Of a stretch of DNA of 51,893 nt, positions 26,162 through 34,229 are shown piece after piece. Within the stretch, counting starts at the first letter, position 1, and every line of letters starts with the position of its first letter. The DNA is from an uncultured Alphaproteobacteria bacterium (lineage in GTDB: Bacteria; Pseudomonadota; Alphaproteobacteria; Rhodobacterales; Rhodobacteraceae). The notes under the pieces were generated by a model. That model did not search any database. It had not been told where the DNA came from and worked only from the letters and a program-made list of their open reading frames with translations. The position numbers and the translations under genes were made by a program. Where the stretch lies: the NCBI GenBank assembly GCA_902574225.1, contig CACGMO010000015.1, positions 1-51,893 on the forward strand. The letters are read 5' to 3'.

Positions 26162-26383
26162 ATGAGATCCAGGCAAACGTCAACTGCAGCTATGAAAAAA
26201 AAAGGTCAATATCCAAGTGATAGAGAAACACTTCAAGACTCTGTTGAACTAATATTCGGGTCAGATCCCGAAAGAATGAAAGAAATGGCTGCAAAAATGA
26301 GAACTAGGTTTGCTCAAGCAGCAATAGCAGGCGCTGTTGGTTCTGTAATTTTTTATTATTTACTGCTAAATCATCACATTTGA
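26162..26383 (+). CDS. Small single-span membrane protein, function unknown
   Basis: A 73-residue protein preceded by AAGGAG. A charged N-terminal 50 residues (with ERMKEMAAKMRTRFAQAA) is followed by one hydrophobic span (AIAGAVGSVIFYYLLL) and a short HH-containing tail. The stop TGA (26381-26383) overlaps the next ATG. No family recognised. Its position at the head of the cryptochrome operon suggests a role in that system. Confidence 0.7.
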   Translation: MRSRQTSTAAMKKKGQYPSDRETLQDSVELIFGSDPERMKEMAAKMRTRFAQAAIAGAVGSVIFYYLLLNHHI

Positions 26384-26583
26384 TGCAAAGCGTTGAAAAA
26401 AACTTATCTCAAGCGCGTTTGTCCGAATTAATTGAGCTAGCACTCAGTGACAAAGTAAGTTTCAAAGCTATAAAAAGTGAATTCGGGCTAAAGGAGATCG
26501 AAGTAAAAAATTTAATGCGAAAAAACCTTAGACCAGGAAGCTACACTGCGTGGCGTAAAAGAATTTTTCGTAAAGGGAATTAG
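26383..26583 (+). CDS. TIGR03643 (DUF2805) family protein, cryptochrome-associated
   Basis: A 66-residue basic helical protein starting at ATG 26383, overlapping the previous stop (TGATG). It has the family pattern: a short helix, FKAIKSEFGLKEIEVKNLMRKNL (quoted in part), then RPGSYTAWRKRI. The middle looks like a helix-turn-helix. Small proteins of this family are commonly encoded next to photolyase/cryptochrome genes, as here. Function is not established. The stop is followed within a few bases by the photolyase ribosome site. Confidence 0.82.
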   Translation: MQSVEKNLSQARLSELIELALSDKVSFKAIKSEFGLKEIEVKNLMRKNLRPGSYTAWRKRIFRKGN

Positions 26584-26591
26584 GGTGCCAG

Positions 26592-28097
26592 TTGAATATC
26601 GTGTGGTTTAAAAGAGATCTAAGGATCCTCGATCATGGTCCTCTCTCAGATGCTTGCGCAAACGGAAAAATATTACCTCTTTACATTTTAGAGCCGAATC
26701 TATGGAGACAGCCCGATGTTTCGTATCGGCATTTTCTACATCTTCAGCACTATCTCAGCCAACTCGACGATATGTTCATTAAAAGAGGCGCTAAGCTAGT
26801 AATCAAAGTTGGAGAGGCGCTTCCTATATTAAAGTCTTTGGCAACCCGACATAACATCAAAACCATTTTTTCTCACTATGAAACATGGAATAAATTTTCA
26901 AAAGATCGCGATTTAGCAATCCGAAAGTGGACCAATGGAAACTCTGTAGACTGGAAAGAATATCAACAAAATGGAGTGGTGAGGAATTTAAATTCTCGTG
27001 ACGGATGGTCGACCCTTTGGCACGGTCACATGCGTAAAAAGATTTATGAAATACCTGAAAAAATATTTTGTATATCTGAAGACTCTGATAATTTACCATC
27101 GTGTCAAGACATGCAGCTGGAATTTGATGGTTTTGAACCAAATACTAACTTCGGCAAAATTGAACCAGGACTAGTTCTAAAAAGTTTTTTAACTGAGCGG
27201 GGTGAAAACTATCAGAGAGAAATGTCTGGACCTTTATTATCTGCAGATTCTTGTTCTAGACTATCTACGCATATTGCCTTCGGGACTATTTCTATCAGAA
27301 CTATTTTCCAGAGGACTCAAGAACAAACCCAAAAAAAGCTAGACCTAGTTGGGGATAAATTAAAAAACTGGCGAGGCTCTTACAATTCATTCCAGAAAAG
27401 ACTCAGATGGCATTGTCATTTCATCCAAAAATTGGAAGATTTAAGGAGCATAGAGTGGAAAAATATTCATCCCATCTATGATAAATTGGAAAGAGAAACC
27501 GCTTATTCTGAGAATTTTGAAAGATGGAAGCGTGGAGAAACAGGTTTCCCCTTTGTTGATGCCTGTATGCGATCATTGATATCAACTGGATGGATAAACT
27601 TCCGTATGCGAGCAATGCTTGTTAGTTTCGCTAGTTACAATTTATGGATAGATTGGAGGCAAACATCTCGTTATCTGGCGCGTCTATTTTCAGACTATGA
27701 ACCTGGAATTCATTATTCTCAAGTACAGATGCAGTCAGGTACTACCGGTATTAATACAATAAGAATTTATAACCCAATCAAGCAAGGATTGGAACATGAT
27801 CCTCAAGGAAAATTTATAAAAAAGTGGGTTCCAGAATTAAGGCATATGCCCCAGGCAAACGTCCATACTCCCTGGGAGACACCAGAATTATTAGGTAAAT
27901 ATTATAGCCCCATTGTTGATGAGAAACTATCAAGGGAAAGCGCTTCGACAAGAATTCATCAACTCAAAAACTTAAAAATAGCAAGATCTCAATCGGAAGT
28001 TATTTGGAGGAAGATAGGTAGCAGAAAAATTTCTGAGAACGATTATCTTAAATCGAGAAAAAAGAAGTCAAAATTACAAAAAGAATTTGAGTTTTAA
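26592..28097 (+). CDS. Cryptochrome / deoxyribodipyrimidine photolyase family protein
   Basis: A 501-residue flavoprotein. The N-terminal Rossmann domain begins IVWFKRDLRILDHGPL (FKRDLR is the photolyase signature). The FAD-binding helical domain includes FPFVDACMRSLISTGWINFRMRAMLVSF (quoted in part: FPFVDACMRSL and FRMRAMLVSF), the LWIDWRQTSRYLARLFSDYEPGIH region (in part), and RIYNPIKQ. It is not the iron-sulfur FeS-BCP type, as there is no C-terminal Cys cluster. Start is TTG 26592 with AGGG six bases upstream. Members use blue light either to split DNA dimers or to signal; the sequence alone does not decide. Confidence 0.93.
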   Translation: MNIVWFKRDLRILDHGPLSDACANGKILPLYILEPNLWRQPDVSYRHFLHLQHYLSQLDDMFIKRGAKLVIKVGEALPILKSLATRHNIKTIFSHYETWNKFSKDRDLAIRKWTNGNSVDWKEYQQNGVVRNLNSRDGWSTLWHGHMRKKIYEIPEKIFCISEDSDNLPSCQDMQLEFDGFEPNTNFGKIEPGLVLKSFLTERGENYQREMSGPLLSADSCSRLSTHIAFGTISIRTIFQRTQEQTQKKLDLVGDKLKNWRGSYNSFQKRLRWHCHFIQKLEDLRSIEWKNIHPIYDKLERETAYSENFERWKRGETGFPFVDACMRSLISTGWINFRMRAMLVSFASYNLWIDWRQTSRYLARLFSDYEPGIHYSQVQMQSGTTGINTIRIYNPIKQGLEHDPQGKFIKKWVPELRHMPQANVHTPWETPELLGKYYSPIVDEKLSRESASTRIHQLKNLKIARSQSEVIWRKIGSRKISENDYLKSRKKKSKLQKEFEF

Positions 28098-28133
28098 TGT
28101 TTCCATTTTCTTAAGACAAACTATATTTTTCTC

Positions 28134-28877
28134 ATGGATAAATCAGGTAACAAACCGATAGCATTATTTTATGGTTTATTGTGCCATGGCATTTTTCTAG
28201 TGGCTGGCGCAATAATGTTTATTACAATTTTGACCGGTTTTCAATTTTCAGTTGGACCCTTCGAAGGCTTTAGTGCAGTGGTAATAAATCTTTTGTTGTT
28301 AATTCAGTTTCCTATAGGCCACTCATTCTTTCTATCTAACCGTGGTATGAAGATATTAGAGATTTTTGCGCCTAAAAGTTATGCCAAAACTCTTAGAACA
28401 ACGGTCTACGCTACTATAGCTTCTATACAACTTATACTCTTATTCTCTCTCTGGAATTTTTCCGAAGTTTTTATTTGGCAAATTGAAACACCAGCAAGCT
28501 TATACATGATCATACTAAACTTTCTTAGTTGGGCTTTATTATCTATTTCATCTATACAGGCAGGATATAAAGTGCAAACTGGTTCCTTAGGCTGGACATC
28601 TGTATATCAGGGGAAAACCCCCATTTTTCCTGATATGCCTACTCGTGGTCTTTTTTCGATAATAAGGCAAGCCATTTATTTATCTTTCAGTCTAGTTCTT
28701 TGGACAAGCCCATCCATGAGTTTGGACTTATTTATCGTTGCGTTGTCATACAGTCTTTATTGCTATTTTGGTCCTATGTTGAAAGAAAAAAGATTTCAAA
28801 AAATTTATGGTAAAAGGTTTTCCGACTATCAACAAAAAGTGCCTTATTATATGCCATCTATTTTTCGACGCATGTGA
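28134..28877 (+). CDS. Membrane methyltransferase-like protein (isoprenylcysteine methyltransferase/NnrU-like)
   Basis: A 247-residue protein with about six hydrophobic spans. The C-terminal part has the ICMT/PEMT-type SAM-binding pattern: R-Q-A-I-Y in a membrane helix, LYCYFGPMLKEKRFQKIYG, and FSDYQQKVPYYMPS (family: E-x-x-L, F-G-x-x-Y-x-x-Y, V-P). The acceptor is unknown and could be a lipid or thiol. 36 bases after the cryptochrome stop, likely same transcript, no clear ribosome site. Confidence 0.8.
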   Translation: MDKSGNKPIALFYGLLCHGIFLVAGAIMFITILTGFQFSVGPFEGFSAVVINLLLLIQFPIGHSFFLSNRGMKILEIFAPKSYAKTLRTTVYATIASIQLILLFSLWNFSEVFIWQIETPASLYMIILNFLSWALLSISSIQAGYKVQTGSLGWTSVYQGKTPIFPDMPTRGLFSIIRQAIYLSFSLVLWTSPSMSLDLFIVALSYSLYCYFGPMLKEKRFQKIYGKRFSDYQQKVPYYMPSIFRRM

Positions 28878-28986
28878 TAGTTCGATATGGTAATAGATGT
28901 AATGAAAGAGTTGAAAAACTAGTAAGAAACATAATACTATATCGAAATAGAGGGTTTATAAACTAAACTTTTAGACGGAGGATTTT

Positions 28987-29811
28987 TTGGTAGATTATAG
29001 TGATTTTTCACCGGCTCCCATACCCAGCAACGAAACCCGAAGACTTGAGGCAGTTCGAAAGACGGGGGTAATGGATGTCGCCAATGAAGAGCTGTTTTTA
29101 ATCTATACAGAGCTAGCAAAAGAAATATCAAATATGCCTGTTAGCTATACTGGCCTAATTGACGAAAAAAGACAGTACATGTTATGTCACATTGGATTGC
29201 CGGAGGACCGTCCTGAAAGCCCTAGAGAGAGAACATTCTGTCAATTCGCTCTAAACAGTACTGATCCGATAATAGTAGAAGATTGTAGTAAAGACGAGAG
29301 GTTCAAAAATCATCCTGTTGTTACTGGAGATCCATATGTAAAATTTTATGGGGGGTTTCCTTTAGTTACTCAGGGTGGTTTGATATTAGGAACGCTTTGT
29401 GTTGTCGATACGGAGTTGGGTAAAAAACTCGATAATAATCAAATTACACTTATACAAAAGCTCGCGGCAAGACTGGCACATCAACTTGAAACCCAGGGTG
29501 ATCAGAGAGAAATTACTGCATCTCGAGCAATAGATATGCTCAAAGTGGTTGTTAAAAATCATCCTGATATGACCATTAAAGATACCATAAATTTCTTAAC
29601 AGTTATTGAAGGAAGACCAATAGATGAATCAGGAAAACAAAATCTTATAAAATTTGACTTGCTTGACGCATCTGGAGTGATGACTAAAAAAGCTAGAGAG
29701 TTCCAAAGTGAACTAGATCTTGATCAGGGAATATTCAAGAGAATATCAATTACTAAAGAACAAGCTCAAGTCAATCTCGACAATATGCTCTCTGAACTGG
29801 GAGATATTTAG
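28987..29811 (+). CDS. GAF-domain sensory protein
   Basis: A 274-residue protein starting at TTG 28987 with CGGAGG five bases upstream. Residues ~15-165 form a GAF domain of the type seen in sensor kinases: ERTFCQFALNSTDPIIVEDC (in part), DPYVKFYGGFPLVT, GTLCVVD. The Cys in FCQFAL is conserved in a subset. The C-terminal ~100 residues are helical with no recognised output domain. The ligand is unknown; GAF domains bind cyclic nucleotides, bilins, or other small molecules. Directly followed (no gap) by an unknown protein. Confidence 0.88.
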   Translation: MVDYSDFSPAPIPSNETRRLEAVRKTGVMDVANEELFLIYTELAKEISNMPVSYTGLIDEKRQYMLCHIGLPEDRPESPRERTFCQFALNSTDPIIVEDCSKDERFKNHPVVTGDPYVKFYGGFPLVTQGGLILGTLCVVDTELGKKLDNNQITLIQKLAARLAHQLETQGDQREITASRAIDMLKVVVKNHPDMTIKDTINFLTVIEGRPIDESGKQNLIKFDLLDASGVMTKKAREFQSELDLDQGIFKRISITKEQAQVNLDNMLSELGDI

Positions 29812-30153
29812 ATGTTTGCAGTGATTTATCAATTTAAGTTTCCTGGTGTTAGTGAGGCAAAAGTAGCGGCTGGATTTTGTTCAGAGTCCTTGGGCGGAAA
29901 AATAGCAGAATATGATTTTCTAGGACTAAATATACTAATAAGTAAAGATGGTGATTTAAATATTCACGTGAAATTTGAGGATGCTAAAGCCTTGAAAAAG
30001 TTCGAAGATGACTCAGAAAAACTGCTAAGTGATTTGAGGAATAGCTTCGTTTTTAAGGAAAATAAGGTTTCTGGCGTTTTTGCCTTTACCTATGAAAAAG
30101 AAGCGGTTGCAACAGATATTAAAATTGAAGGCGCCTCTGTTGTAAGGAACTAA
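29812..30153 (+). CDS. Small hypothetical protein coupled to the GAF gene
   Basis: A 113-residue acidic protein whose ATG starts the base after the GAF stop, with GGGAG eight bases upstream inside that gene. It has an alternating strand/helix look (VIYQFKFPG ... LNILISKDGDLNIHVKF ... SGVFAFTYEK), with no signal peptide or membrane span and no Cys other than one. No family recognised. Coupling suggests it works with the GAF protein. Confidence 0.65.
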   Translation: MFAVIYQFKFPGVSEAKVAAGFCSESLGGKIAEYDFLGLNILISKDGDLNIHVKFEDAKALKKFEDDSEKLLSDLRNSFVFKENKVSGVFAFTYEKEAVATDIKIEGASVVRN

Positions 30154-30327
30154 TAGCTGAAATTTTTATCTGAACTGGTGTTAGATTTAGATGAAAATCC
30201 CATTAAATTGAAAAAATTTGAAAATGTGATATTGTCAAACCGATTAAACAGTTCACCAACTTATTTTTTGTGTCTTTATTATGTTCTAAGCAATTGAGGG
30301 AAGTAACTGAGATTAGTAGCACAAATA

Positions 30328-30708
30328 ATGATCTTTCTACTTGGGGTCTGGGCGCTCTTTGCAGGTATCGTTGCACTGTTGGGCTACTCTTTTTCTTTCC
30401 CTTTTGAATTTAATCAATCAATAGAGGAAATTCCCTTTCATAGATGGCAAATCGTACGGGTGAGTGTTTTTCTTACCTTTGGTTATCTCGCTATACGACA
30501 CTTTTTGCTTGGTAAGGAAAGAATGTTCCCGATCCAATTTCTTGATATATATTTAAAGTCCATAGGAGGCTCGGGCCTTGTTATTTATTATCAGAATGGA
30601 ATAACTGATTATCGTGAGTATGTGACGCTCGGTTTCTTTCTATTAGCTGCGTTACTCTCTCATTTTTTAGCAAGACCAGAATATAAAAAGATTTTTTTCA
30701 AAAGATGA
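30328..30708 (+). CDS. Small membrane protein, function unknown
   Basis: A 126-residue protein with three likely membrane spans: near the N terminus (FLLGVWALFAGIVALLG), middle (VRVSVFLTFGYLAIRHFLL) and C-terminal (LGFFLLAALLSHFLA). The start is uncertain; there is no ribosome site close to ATG 30328. No family recognised. Confidence 0.5.
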   Translation: MIFLLGVWALFAGIVALLGYSFSFPFEFNQSIEEIPFHRWQIVRVSVFLTFGYLAIRHFLLGKERMFPIQFLDIYLKSIGGSGLVIYYQNGITDYREYVTLGFFLLAALLSHFLARPEYKKIFFKR

Positions 30709-30865
30709 AAATTCCATTGAAGATTGGTTGAAAAATAATACTATTAGAATCTAAATGAATACCTAGAAATGTCATTCGCGGGAAAAATGGATCTAATAGA
30801 AGGAGCCCTAATGCTTCGGGCTGATCGTTTCTATAAGTTCAAAAGGAAAAAACGAAGGGTTAAAA
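30709..30865 (+). promoter_or_regulatory. Leader of the second cyclase gene with a GC-rich hairpin
   Basis: This 157-base gap contains AGCCC (30804-30808) and GGGCT (30818-30822), a 5-base-pair stem with a 9-base loop, about 45 bases before the start codon. The rest is AT-rich. It has no obvious terminator U-tract, so it may be an RNA structure in the leader. Weak evidence for a role. Confidence 0.3.
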
Positions 30866-32638
30866 ATGGCTAGTGTAAACAGAAGACTAACATCTATTTT
30901 GGCAACTGATTGTGTAGGATTTAGCAGTCTAATGGAAAAAGATGAAGAGAAAACACTAGAAAATTTAAAGGCCTGTCGTTCTATTATAGATCCCTATATT
31001 GAAGAATTTGGTGGAAAAATTTTCTATACCGCCGGAGACTCTGTTATTGCTGAATTTGCGAGTCCCGTTTCCTGTGTCAACGCTGCGATAAACTTTCAAA
31101 AAGCTATTGATGAAAGAAATAAAGTAACCGAAGAAAGCTCAATCATGACATGGCGAGTGGGAGTGCATATGGATGACGTGATTGTTGAAAAGGATAACAT
31201 TTATGGTAGTGGTGTTAACATAGCTGCACGGTTGGAGGCTGCTTGCACTCCTGGCCAAATACTAATTTCATCAACAGTGAAGGATCAAGTTGATAACAAA
31301 ATAGAATTCAAAGTTGAAGATGCGGGTACTAAGGCATTAAAGAATATTTCCGATAGTTATCAGACGTTTGGCATTTCTCCAACAGGTGGGAAAGTAGAGA
31401 AGACTGATGGTAGGAGCTACGCAAAAAAGGAGTCTGAGAAAAATTATAAGCCAAAGCTAGCTGTCATGCCGTTCTCGAATGCCAGCAATGACGAAGATAG
31501 TGGGTATTTAGTAGATGGAATCGTAGAGGACTTAATAACTGAATTTTCCATGATAAGAGAATTAGAGCTAGTCTCTCGACAATCATGTTTCGATTTTAGA
31601 GACAACGAGATGGATCTGAAAGCATTCTGTGAAAAGTTTGGCGTTGATTATGTTGTTGTTGGTAGTATTCGTTCATCTGGTAAAAGGGTTAGAATCTCAG
31701 TTGAATTGTCTGACGCAAAAGATGATAGCCAGATATGGAGCCAAAAGTTTGATAAAATCATCGAAGATATCTTTGATGTACAAGATGAAATAGTTAGACA
31801 AATTTCTGGAAAACTTCTGGGAGAGATTGAATTATCGAGCTTAGAGAGAGCTCAAAGAAAACCCACTGAAAATTTGTCTTCTTACGAATTACTTTTGAAG
31901 GGCAAGGTTTTACACCACAAAATACAAAAGGATGCGTTACAAAACGCTTTGACAACGTTTGATGAGGCTATAAAAGCTGACGAAACTAACGGTCAAGCGT
32001 ATGCTTGGAAAGCCTGTGCTCTCGGCCAGGGAATGAGTAGAGGCTTTATTGAGGGTGATATGGCTCAAATATGGAGTGAAGCGGAAGGATGCCTTAAAAA
32101 AGCACATGAACTTAATGATAATGATTTTGAGGTTCATCGATTGATGGCCGAGGTTAATTTATCGGGAAGAAACTTTAGATTAGCAGAAAGACATGCCTCT
32201 AAGGCTTACAAAATGGTTCCCAATGATCCACGAGTTTTATCAGTTTATGGGGAAGTATCACTGCGATTAGGAAAAATCGATCAAGGCTTAGATGCGCTGA
32301 AGCTAGCATTAGAGATCGACCCAATTGCACAAGGAAAAACAAACTCTGACTCCAGAACAGCTCCAGTAATATTTGGAGAGTTTTTGGCTAGAAATAAAGA
32401 TAATTGTCTCGAGTTAGTAGAAAAATTAGAAGATATAGACTCTAAATCATGGCTTTTAACTGCAAAGCTCTGTAGTGATGAGGAACACGATATAATAGAA
32501 GAAGATTGGTATAAACGCGGAAAGGAAGAGTTTAATGATAAAGATTGGGCAGCTGAAGTTGATAGCTTTCGGCTCAATAATGAAGGAGCAAAAGAGTCGC
32601 TAATAGAGTTTGCTGAAAGTCTTTTTTTAAAGGCTTAA
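30866..32638 (+). CDS. Class III nucleotide cyclase with TolB-like and TPR domains (paralogue)
   Basis: A 590-residue protein alignable along its whole length with the cyclase at 11596-13365. Cyclase domain: Asp15, Asp58, Asn118, Arg122 present at the same numbers, and again Tyr54 and Asn111 in place of the adenine-recognising Lys and Asp. TolB-like domain from ~195 (KPKLAVMPFSNASNDEDSG, VVVGSIRSSGKRVRIS) and TPR repeats from ~335 (NGQAYAWKACALG, VPNDPRVLSVYGE). A GAAGG-like site lies before the ATG. A gene duplication with both copies kept suggests distinct inputs. Confidence 0.92.
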   Translation: MASVNRRLTSILATDCVGFSSLMEKDEEKTLENLKACRSIIDPYIEEFGGKIFYTAGDSVIAEFASPVSCVNAAINFQKAIDERNKVTEESSIMTWRVGVHMDDVIVEKDNIYGSGVNIAARLEAACTPGQILISSTVKDQVDNKIEFKVEDAGTKALKNISDSYQTFGISPTGGKVEKTDGRSYAKKESEKNYKPKLAVMPFSNASNDEDSGYLVDGIVEDLITEFSMIRELELVSRQSCFDFRDNEMDLKAFCEKFGVDYVVVGSIRSSGKRVRISVELSDAKDDSQIWSQKFDKIIEDIFDVQDEIVRQISGKLLGEIELSSLERAQRKPTENLSSYELLLKGKVLHHKIQKDALQNALTTFDEAIKADETNGQAYAWKACALGQGMSRGFIEGDMAQIWSEAEGCLKKAHELNDNDFEVHRLMAEVNLSGRNFRLAERHASKAYKMVPNDPRVLSVYGEVSLRLGKIDQGLDALKLALEIDPIAQGKTNSDSRTAPVIFGEFLARNKDNCLELVEKLEDIDSKSWLLTAKLCSDEEHDIIEEDWYKRGKEEFNDKDWAAEVDSFRLNNEGAKESLIEFAESLFLKA

Positions 32639-32659
32639 ATAAACAAGTCTAAAAAAATT

Positions 32660-33607
32660 TTAACGAGTTAATATATGTTCCGCTAACTTTATTCCACTCG
32701 ATGCGGCATCAAGAATTGTTCCACCTAAACACCAATCGCCGCATATGCCAACATTTTCCGCGTTAGAAAAAAGACAAGATTTTCCCAAAGATCGTTCGGT
32801 GAATCCATAAAGCCATCTGTGCCCAGCTTCGTAAGTTGGTTTTGGTAGCGAAAAGGGAATAGCATCAGAAAGTTCTTTAAGTAATATCTCTTTAATTTCA
32901 TTTTTGTTTATTTTTACCACTTTTCTAGCGAAGGGTTCTTTTGTGTGGACGGTTAGGCAGAATAATTGCTGCTTACATTTGAACCGATTATTTTCTACAT
33001 GAATATGAATTTTTTCGTTCGAGAAGTGTTTATCTTTTATAGGTTTTGGATTTAGATCAAAGGAAAAAAGAGCAGCTGCAGAGCTCCTCATTTGGACACT
33101 TTCTAATAGACCGTCAAACTCATTGATTTGTTTATTAATTAACGTTTTAGCTTGATACGGAGGTATTGAAAGTATCAAGATATCATAAGGTGTGTTTTCG
33201 TAAACTCTACCCCTACACTCTATACCTATAGTTTTATTGTGCAAATTTAACGAAATAGCCTCACAGCTCTCCTGTATATTTAAATTCGCCCCACAATAAT
33301 TTACAAAGTCGGCAACTGAATTTATGGGCTCAAATAGATTTCCTTTACGCTGAATTATTTTTTCTTTCTCTGCTCTTTTGAATATTTCTAACCCAAATTC
33401 TGGCAATTCTTTATGACTGTAAAAGTCAGGTAAGGAACTTGCACCATGATGGAATACAGCCCCATCAGTTTGTCGTGTACTCATCCTTCCACCTATATTC
33501 CTGCCTTTATCAAGTATAAGAACTGAATGACCAGCTTCGGCTAATCTTTTGCCACATAATAATCCGGAGACTCCAGCGCCAATTACTACAATTTTCTTTT
33601 CATTCAT
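32660..33607 (-). CDS. FAD-dependent NAD(P)/amine oxidoreductase (renalase-like)
   Basis: A 315-residue flavoprotein with IVVIGAGVSGLLCGKRLAEAGHSV at the N terminus (in part; the GxGxxG dinucleotide fold), LILDKGRNIGGRMSTRQ (the GG motif of the amine oxidase/renalase group), and CGDWCLGGTILDAASSGIKLAEHI near the C terminus (the second flavin contact, in part). About the size of bacterial renalase-like proteins. The substrate could be an isomeric dihydropyridine dinucleotide or an amine; not readable here. Confidence 0.88.
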   Translation of the reverse strand: MNEKKIVVIGAGVSGLLCGKRLAEAGHSVLILDKGRNIGGRMSTRQTDGAVFHHGASSLPDFYSHKELPEFGLEIFKRAEKEKIIQRKGNLFEPINSVADFVNYCGANLNIQESCEAISLNLHNKTIGIECRGRVYENTPYDILILSIPPYQAKTLINKQINEFDGLLESVQMRSSAAALFSFDLNPKPIKDKHFSNEKIHIHVENNRFKCKQQLFCLTVHTKEPFARKVVKINKNEIKEILLKELSDAIPFSLPKPTYEAGHRWLYGFTERSLGKSCLFSNAENVGICGDWCLGGTILDAASSGIKLAEHILTR

Positions 33608-33626
33608 ATATAGATCACAATTAGGT

Positions 33627-33887
33627 TTAAGGTTTTTTTTTGTTAGATTTTTTCAAAATTAGAGATAAATTATTCAATTTTGATAAATAAGCAATGAGGG
33701 GGTGACCTTTTTTTTCAGAACATTCTTTATGCATAAAAAAGCAATTTATACATAGGGTTAATTTTCTTTTTTTTCCAATATCTATTCTGGTTATTGGAAT
33801 TGTTTCATCATAATCAGGATGAGGATTTTCTGTTGCCTTACAAAAATCACACTTTGCCTCAGGTTGGTTATAAATAAAGTTTTGCAT
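33627..33887 (-). CDS. Small Cys-rich protein (zinc-ribbon-like), first of a tandem pair
   Basis: Start taken at ATG 33885-33887; the frame upstream overlaps the neighbouring stop. The 86-residue product has CDFC, then RIDIGKKRKLTLCINCFFMHKEC, so two C-x2-C pairs with extra His/Cys, a layout that binds zinc or iron. It resembles the upstream protein in order: C-x2-C, then D-[IV]-G-x-x-R, then C-x-x-C/H. Basic C-terminal tail (KKSNKKKP). No family recognised. Likely cotranscribed with 33890-34135, two bases apart. Confidence 0.6.
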   Translation of the reverse strand: MQNFIYNQPEAKCDFCKATENPHPDYDETIPITRIDIGKKRKLTLCINCFFMHKECSEKKGHPLIAYLSKLNNLSLILKKSNKKKP

Positions 33888-33889
33888 TT

Positions 33890-34135
33890 TTAGCTCTTTT
33901 CTAAGCATCTGAAGTCAGCTGGAGGTCTATTTCCTTCAAAATCAATATGACAGATATTTTTCTCATGACGTTGGCACCAAACTTGAATGCCAATTCGAGT
34001 AAACCCGACATCTACCTTTACATAATCTCTCAGAGCTATGTCTGGGTTATCTAAATTTTTATATTCTTTGAGGCAGGCTTCGCAGACGATGGGCTCATAT
34101 ACATTATATAATAGATTTTCGTAGTTATCGTTCAA
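33890..34135 (-). CDS. Small Cys-rich protein (zinc-ribbon-like), second of a tandem pair
   Basis: An 81-residue protein starting at TTG 34133-34135, five bases after AAGGAG. An out-of-frame ATG (34138-34140) sits between them and stops after two codons. It has IVCEAC, then VKVDVGFTRIGIQVWCQRHEKNICHIDFEG, a Cys/His pattern consistent with a zinc knuckle. Paralogous layout to the gene downstream. No family recognised. Confidence 0.65.
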   Translation of the reverse strand: MNDNYENLLYNVYEPIVCEACLKEYKNLDNPDIALRDYVKVDVGFTRIGIQVWCQRHEKNICHIDFEGNRPPADFRCLEKS

Positions 34136-34229
34136 AACATCTCCTTAACAATCAAAATAAGTTTTAATAAAAATTTTCAAATCAATCCATAATCTTAGTT
34201 TTAGAAACTTAAAAATTAATATCGAAAAA

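Noticed and set aside
30229-30236. TTGTCAAA-like match outside the repeat region
   Set aside because: An eight-base match in AT-rich DNA without the other blocks of the repeat; expected by chance.
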